Shown here: one piece after another, positions 59,544-64,000 of the stretch
Layout of the letters: each line of letters begins with the position of its first letter
Numbering within the stretch: position 1 is the stretch's first letter
Assembly: GCA_965207585.1 (NCBI GenBank)
Contig: CBDBMT010000003.1
Location: 3,348,001-3,412,000 of the forward strand
Reading direction: 5' to 3'
Length of the DNA stretch: 64,000 nucleotides
Source of the DNA: Bin87 sp965207585
Lineage (GTDB): Bacteria; Chloroflexota; Dehalococcoidia; Lucifugimonadales; UBA3495
Made by a program: the position numbers and the translations under genes
Notes under the pieces: generated by a model
Seen by the model: only the letters and a program-made list of their open reading frames with translations
What the model was told of the DNA's origin: nothing
Databases searched by the model: none

Positions 59544-61250
59544 ATGTTGAACCATGCCCCGGTGGAGAGTGTCGCGGAAGCTTACCTCGAGTTGCTGGCC
59601 TCCCGCGGAATAGATTATTTCTTCGGCAACGGCGGGACGGATTTCGCGCCCATCATCGAGGCGTACGCCAAGCGCCAGGTGCAGGAACTGCCCGCTCCGC
59701 GTCCCATCCCGGTGCCCCACGAAGTCACCGCCGTAAGCATGGCCCATGGCTACACGATGATCACCGGGCGCCCGCAGGTGGTCATGGTGCACACCGTTCC
59801 CGGCACTGCCAACGCCATTGGCGGCATCGTCAACGCCGCCCGCTCCAACGTGCCCATGCTCTTCAGCGCCGGCCGGACACCCATCACCGAGGGAAACGCC
59901 CGAGGTTCCCGCGACGGCAGCATCCACTGGGCGCAGGAATCCTTCGACCAGGCGGCTATGGTGCGCGAATGGGTGAAGTGGGACTACGAACTGCGCCACG
60001 GCGCTGACCTGGAAAACCTGGTGGACCGCGCCTTCGCCATAGCCGAGAGTCCGCCGGCCGGGCCGGTGTATCTGACCCTGCCCCGGGAGGTGCTGGCCGA
60101 GCAGACTGACGGCCTCTCGTACCGCGACGCATCCCGGCAACGGAAGGCCGGCGACCGCCTGCCCACGCCCGAAGCCATTAGTCAGGCCGCGCGGGCGCTG
60201 ACCGGGGCCCGCAATCCCACCCTGGTCACCCGCGGCGGCGGCAAAGACCCGAGGACGGTTGCCCCGCTGGTGCAGCTGGCCGAGTTGCTGGGTATGGCGG
60301 TGTTCGAAGCTGGCGCGCTGTACGCCAACTTCCCGAAAAACCACGCCCTTTATGCTGGGTCGGACATCGGACCAGCCCTGGCTGATGCGGATGTGGTAGT
60401 GGTGCTGGAGGCCGACGTGCCCTGGACTCCCAAGCGGCATCAGCCGTCCGAGGACAGCACGGTAATCGGCATCGGCGACGACCCGCTCTTTTCGGCCTAT
60501 CCAGTGCGCGGGTTCCAGGTGGACCTGAACCTTGCCGGCACGCCCCGATTGGTCCTCCAGGCTTTGGTAGATGCGGTCCGGGAGATTGGCGTCGACGCTG
60601 GCGCAGCAGAGAAACGCACTACTGAGTGGGCCAGCCGCAATGACGAGATGCGCGCCGGCTGGCTGCGGCAGGCCCAATCCGCCAGCGATCAGACACCCAT
60701 CAGCAAATCGTGGTTCACCAGGTGCCTGTCCGACGTGCTCGACGACGACACCATCGTGCTGAACGAACTGGGCATCGACGCCGTGCAAATCGACATCAGG
60801 AGGCCGGGCAGCTTCTTCGGCGTTCCGGTGTCCGGCGGCCTGGGCTGGGGGATTGGCGCGGCGCTGGGTGCGAAGCTCGCCGACCCGGACCGGACGGTGA
60901 TCTGCTGCGTGGGAGACGGGTCGTACATCTTCGGTTCCGGCACCGCCGGGCACATCGTTTCCGACGCGCAGGGCCTGCCCATCCTGACCGTCGTGTGGAA
61001 CAACGGCATCTGGAACGCCGTGCAGAGCGCGACCCGCGGCACCTATGCCGACGGCTACGCAGTGCAGAACAACAATTTCGCGATCACGACGCTGTCCCAG
61101 TCGTTCCAGTACGAGCTGATCTGCCAGGCGGCCGGCGGCTACGGCGAGCGGGTCGAGGACCCCTCACAGGTCCCAGCGGCGCTGGAACGCGCCCTGAACG
61201 CCGTTCGCAACGAGAAGCGCCAGGCCCTGCTCAACATAATCGGGCAGTAG
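59544..61250 (+). CDS. Thiamine-diphosphate-dependent enzyme (acetolactate synthase/benzoylformate decarboxylase type)
   Basis: This 568-residue ThDP enzyme has the N-terminal Glu region (VPHEVTAVSMAHGYTM), a central domain, and the ThDP/Mg motif (VGDGSYIFGSGTAGHIVSDA then WNNGIWNAV). The start at 59544 follows GAGGA; the frame continues upstream through the preceding gene without family sequence. The neighbouring 2-hydroxyacid oxidase could make the 2-oxoacid that this enzyme decarboxylates or ligates. A benzoylformate-decarboxylase-like role is plausible but not shown. Confidence 0.94.
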   Translation: MLNHAPVESVAEAYLELLASRGIDYFFGNGGTDFAPIIEAYAKRQVQELPAPRPIPVPHEVTAVSMAHGYTMITGRPQVVMVHTVPGTANAIGGIVNAARSNVPMLFSAGRTPITEGNARGSRDGSIHWAQESFDQAAMVREWVKWDYELRHGADLENLVDRAFAIAESPPAGPVYLTLPREVLAEQTDGLSYRDASRQRKAGDRLPTPEAISQAARALTGARNPTLVTRGGGKDPRTVAPLVQLAELLGMAVFEAGALYANFPKNHALYAGSDIGPALADADVVVVLEADVPWTPKRHQPSEDSTVIGIGDDPLFSAYPVRGFQVDLNLAGTPRLVLQALVDAVREIGVDAGAAEKRTTEWASRNDEMRAGWLRQAQSASDQTPISKSWFTRCLSDVLDDDTIVLNELGIDAVQIDIRRPGSFFGVPVSGGLGWGIGAALGAKLADPDRTVICCVGDGSYIFGSGTAGHIVSDAQGLPILTVVWNNGIWNAVQSATRGTYADGYAVQNNNFAITTLSQSFQYELICQAAGGYGERVEDPSQVPAALERALNAVRNEKRQALLNIIGQ

Positions 61251-61458
61251 ACGGCCGCTTTATGCTTTGATGCGAATCCCCCTGAATGATGTAGAGCCTC
61301 CCTTACCTACAGGAAGAACACGTGACGAAAAACGCGGTGCAGGTATTGTCAGCGCTGCAAACCACGATAACCGGGTGCCAGTTCGTTTCCGGCTCGTGGT
61401 ATTCGTCGTGGAAAGTGGTATTTGACGCTCTGCCCAGACGCCGCAGTGGAAGGAGACC

Positions 61459-62973
61459 GTGTCGTTCCGGTCCATAGCAGTTGCCGCGCTGTGCGTCTCC
61501 GTGTTGCTGGTTAGCATCGCGCTATGGTCGTTGTCCGATGGCGTGGCTCCGGCGCAGGGCCATCCCCATGATCCGGACGGCTCTGGAGACCGACTGCTTG
61601 ACCCCGCCCCCCCACTCCCACGCCGGAACCGGCGCGCCCGCCACGTTCCGATACGGCGGCTCCATTCCAGAAAACGGGCAGTTCTGAGACCCAACCCACG
61701 ACTCAAGACAAAATCAATGAACCGGGAATGTTCACTTTGACGGTCGCGCCGACTATGGCCGACCGAAACACAGGAGGCGCCGCCGCGTCTGTTCGAGAGT
61801 TTCATGCAACTCCCGTGCCAGGTCAGTCGCGCAGCCGTTTTTCTGATAGCGCTCCGGTCCCTGCGGGTATTACTGAAAACGGTCCGAGAAACTGGAATTG
61901 ATCATGCGCTGGCAAGAGATGGCACAGCCGGCGTTTTCAACCTCTGGATAAAGCCCACACGTCCACCCGGGACAAACGGAGCGCCAGCCTCCATCACTAC
62001 GGTTGACGGGCCATTCAGTGTAATCGCCACATCCGCCAGCAGTGTTAAGGTGGCGTGGTCCGAAACGGACCGCTATCCGGCCGGAGCTGACATTTACCGT
62101 GACGGCAGGTTGGTGGCTCACCTCAGTTCCGGAACGGATTCTTTCGTTGACCAGGGCTTGGTGCCCAACACAAGGTACGTCTATGTGGTCCAAGGCGAGT
62201 TGTCTAGCGGAGACACGGAAACCTCGGAGTACGCCATAACGACCCTGACCAGCGAACCGGAAGTGGCCATATTCATGGCTCGCAAACCGGGCAGTTTCCA
62301 GGTGCCGGTCGTGAACACTACCGACCCGAATTATACGGAGTACCGGGTCCGGGTTTTCGATAGCGGCGTTTTGCGGATGACGACGGATTGGAGCCCCGAT
62401 CGGTGTGTTGACGTTCAAGGCGTGGCTCCGGGCCGGACGTATGTGGTGCAAGTTCAGGGTCGCAATCTGGATGGTGTGGTAACTACCACGCCGATCAATG
62501 TGGCCGGCGAGCCCCTCGGCAGCGGATTGCTGGCGTGGACGCCGGCGACGCCGCCGGTAAACGACGAGTGGGCAAAGCGCGAGATCGATGCCGCGGCCGA
62601 CATTTACGGTCTGACTGACGAGGCCCGGGCCTGGATGCATCAACATATTCAGATCATCAGAATGGTGGGAGAACCGGGATAGGCCGGGGTTTGGGCCAAC
62701 TACCTGGGGATTGGTCATCCCGGTCCCTGGACCATGATGCACGAAACGATGCACCTGTTCTGGAGTTACTGGGACGGTTTCCCGGAATCCTGTGATCGGA
62801 TGGACCTCCATTCGTTCCGACGAGACGTCGTCACTTTCATGGCGGTGTTTCGCGCACTGGATAACCAGGAACTCGATAACCCAATGGAGCAGTGGCGGCC
62901 GTATTACGAGTCAATGATACGAGGCTTGCCGGACCGGATTGACGGCGAACCCACGGCGACCATCATTCAGTGA
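61459..62973 (+). pseudogene. Broken secreted protein with FN3-like and HExxH metalloprotease regions
   Basis: Pieces of one gene appear in changing frames. A GTG at 61459, with GGAAGGAG upstream, begins a signal peptide (SIAVAALCVSVLLVSIALWS). A run of seven C (61610-61616) is followed, in another frame, by a Pro/Thr linker (PTPTPEPARPP). The frame then changes again near 61900 into an FN3-like segment (ATSASSVKVAWSETDRYPAG) open to 62682. A TAG at 62680 interrupts it, and the same frame goes on to MMHETMHLFWSYWDG (HExxH zinc motif) ending at 62973. It could be a decayed metalloprotease or a run of sequencing errors. The open part 61804-62682 is the largest intact piece. Confidence 0.7.
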
Positions 62974-63281
62974 GACGTTACTACGTCGGGTTTCTGAAAG
63001 ATGACGGCCGCGAAACGTCATGGCATTGGGAATCGTGGCGCGCGACGCATCTCCAATCCCACGACCGCGGCCTTTGGGATTCGGCGTATGGGGCCATTTC
63101 ATTGCCGCGGCTTGAACAATGGAGATTTCCGCACGTCGCTGAATATTTTAGAACGGGTCGATTGTCGGAGCCGCTCAGAACCCAAATTGAAGACGCGCAA
63201 CGGCAGAAACTGATCGACTTCATCGAAACACTGCCATCAGAACGTGCTGGTGGAGTGAATGGCAGCCCCAATGCCCCATGA
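62970..63281 (+). CDS. Hypothetical protein, probably the tail of the broken gene
   Basis: This 103-residue frame starts with a GTG that overlaps the stop of the HExxH piece by four bases (GTGA). Its composition is coding-like (SWHWESWRATHLQSHDR; PHVAEYFRTGRLSEPL) and it has no membrane segment. It may be a separate small gene or, after a frameshift, the real C-terminus of the secreted protein. It is not recognisable as a known family. Confidence 0.45.
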   Translation: MRRYYVGFLKDDGRETSWHWESWRATHLQSHDRGLWDSAYGAISLPRLEQWRFPHVAEYFRTGRLSEPLRTQIEDAQRQKLIDFIETLPSERAGGVNGSPNAP

Positions 63282-63577
63282 CAACAAGGGGAATCCAGCA
63301 CTGCCAGATGCTTCCTGCCAGCGCTCTCCAAGCACATTCCCAATTAGGCCGCGTTGACGCCGTCGCCGATGCTGGGTATCATTCGTCGCCGTATGCGCAG
63401 CGCTGGTTCCGGATTCACTTGAGCGCCTTGCCGACCACTCCGGGTCGAGTGGTGGGCGGGTGCGTCGCGCGCCGGGTGAGCAACTAGCCCCCATTTTTGC
63501 TGCGTTCGCGTTTCCCGTCTTCCCCGGATTATCAGGGTGTCTGACGCCCGCTCTCTACGAATGATGGTGAAACGCAC
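63282..63577 (+). other. Gap with no supported gene
   Basis: This 296-base gap between the tail of the broken gene and the PhnD-like gene carries only short, non-conserved open frames (for example 63278-63487) and no obvious RNA, repeat or terminator. Confidence 0.45.
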
Positions 63578-64000
63578 ATGTTACATAAACCCCTGGCGCG
63601 CGCGGTCGCGATCGTAGTATTGATCTCGGCCTTGCTGGCGCTCGTCGCCTGCGCCGAAGAAGAACTGCCCGTACTCTACCTCGGCGGCATCCCCGACCAG
63701 GACGTGGCCGTCCTGGAAGCCCGCTTCAATCTCCTTGCCGAGCACATCAGCGAGGAAACCGGCGTCCCCGTCCGTTACCTGCCTTCCCAATCCTACGCTG
63801 CGCTGGTCACCGGATGGGATAACAACGACGTCCAGTTGGCCTGGTACGGTGGCCTGACGGGCGTTCAGGCGCGCCTCGCGGTCCCTGGCTCCGCGGCCGT
63901 CGCCCAACGCAGCACCGACGAGAACTTCACCTCGGTGTTCGTCGCCGCGCCCGATTCGGGCATATCCTCGCTGGCCGACCTCAAAGGGCGCACCTTCACC
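63578..64000 (+). CDS. PhnD-like phosphate/phosphonate-binding lipoprotein (cut by window end)
   Basis: The frame from the ATG at 63578 is open to the window end (141 codons seen). It has a lipoprotein signal (LARAVAIVVLISALLALVAC, with the lipobox Cys at residue 25) followed by LYLGGIPDQDVAVLEARFNL, QSYAALVTGWDNNDVQLAWYG and SVFVAAPDSGISSLADLKG, the PhnD-type solute-binding pattern of ABC uptake systems for phosphonates or phosphite. The permease and ATPase should lie beyond the window. There is no good ribosome site in the 20 bases upstream. Confidence 0.9.
   Translation, partial: MLHKPLARAVAIVVLISALLALVACAEEELPVLYLGGIPDQDVAVLEARFNLLAEHISEETGVPVRYLPSQSYAALVTGWDNNDVQLAWYGGLTGVQARLAVPGSAAVAQRSTDENFTSVFVAAPDSGISSLADLKGRTFT

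Noticed and set aside
59247..60953. 568-codon minus-strand frame over the oxidase and TPP enzyme genes
   Set aside because: Crosses two confident plus-strand genes and lacks any family motif.
61260..61805. 181-codon minus-strand frame over the broken secreted gene
   Set aside because: Arg/Ser-rich antisense translation with no motif; the plus strand shows a signal peptide and linker.
63278..63487. 69-codon plus-strand frame in the gap before the PhnD-like gene
   Set aside because: No ribosome site, no recognisable pattern, and it starts inside the preceding frame's end.

Overview
This looks like a stretch of chromosome from a free-living, high-GC bacterium of the Chloroflexota, most likely a SAR202-type or other Dehalococcoidia lineage (inference). 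Supporting signs are a dnaG-rpoD pair whose primase zinc motif has Cys-x3-Cys spacing, four separate luciferase-like flavin monooxygenases, two tandem CaiB/BaiF CoA-transferases, and several single-copy catabolic enzymes (P450, acyl-CoA dehydrogenase, enoyl-CoA hydratase, 2-hydroxyacid oxidase, TPP-dependent lyase). Many genes are preceded by an extended -10 promoter reading TGnTANNAT (most often TGCTATAAT). I saw no tRNA, CRISPR array, transposase or phage gene.

Layout. 1-13.7 kb is housekeeping: a cut-off histidine kinase, a secreted Pro/Thr-linker protein, dnaG-rpoD ending in a strong terminator, a zinc-ribbon miniprotein, a sortase-like protein that has lost its catalytic residues, a CBS/CorC protein with glmU, RNase PH, and a fused M16 peptidase. 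13.7-28.7 kb holds a pentapeptide-repeat/TIR-like protein, a flavin oxidoreductase, a DUF5343 protein, an SDR, a hydrolase, a cupin, an endonuclease III homologue, sfsA, an OmpR-type regulator behind four 11-bp direct repeats, a P450, the two CoA-transferases with two small membrane proteins, and a cyclase. 28.7-32.2 kb is an accessory island: a DNA methyltransferase-HNH fusion followed by several toxin-antitoxin-like pairs. 32.2-36.5 kb has an MFS exporter, two flavin oxidoreductases, and a repeat-rich gap with a helicase relic.

36.5-46 kb carries an acyl-CoA synthetase, a four-gene operon (TIM-barrel-like protein, dual-OB protein, two DUF488 proteins), then a phosphotriesterase-like hydrolase, flavin oxidoreductase and S9 peptidase operon, and an iron-type alcohol dehydrogenase. 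46-49 kb is a second accessory block: a DUF433/DUF5615 toxin-antitoxin pair beside an SF2 helicase fused to a cysteine-rich array and TPR repeats. 49-58 kb, on the minus strand, holds lipid and acyl-CoA enzymes, then an overlapping cluster (SbcD-like nuclease, P1 peptidase, DUF2520 dehydrogenase, panB), an HpcH/HpaI aldolase and the RNase P RNA. 58.3-64 kb has a 2-hydroxyacid oxidase with a TPP enzyme, a multiply broken secreted metalloprotease gene, and the start of a PhnD-like lipoprotein cut by the window end.

The best candidates for an undescribed system are the dual-OB/DUF488/DUF488 operon (38.3-40.8 kb), the helicase-cysteine array-TPR protein with its relic copy 12 kb away, and the pentapeptide/TIR-like protein. 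A dispersed 29-bp intergenic repeat occurs four times between 32.2 and 40.9 kb, with a related inverted pair at 18.3 kb.
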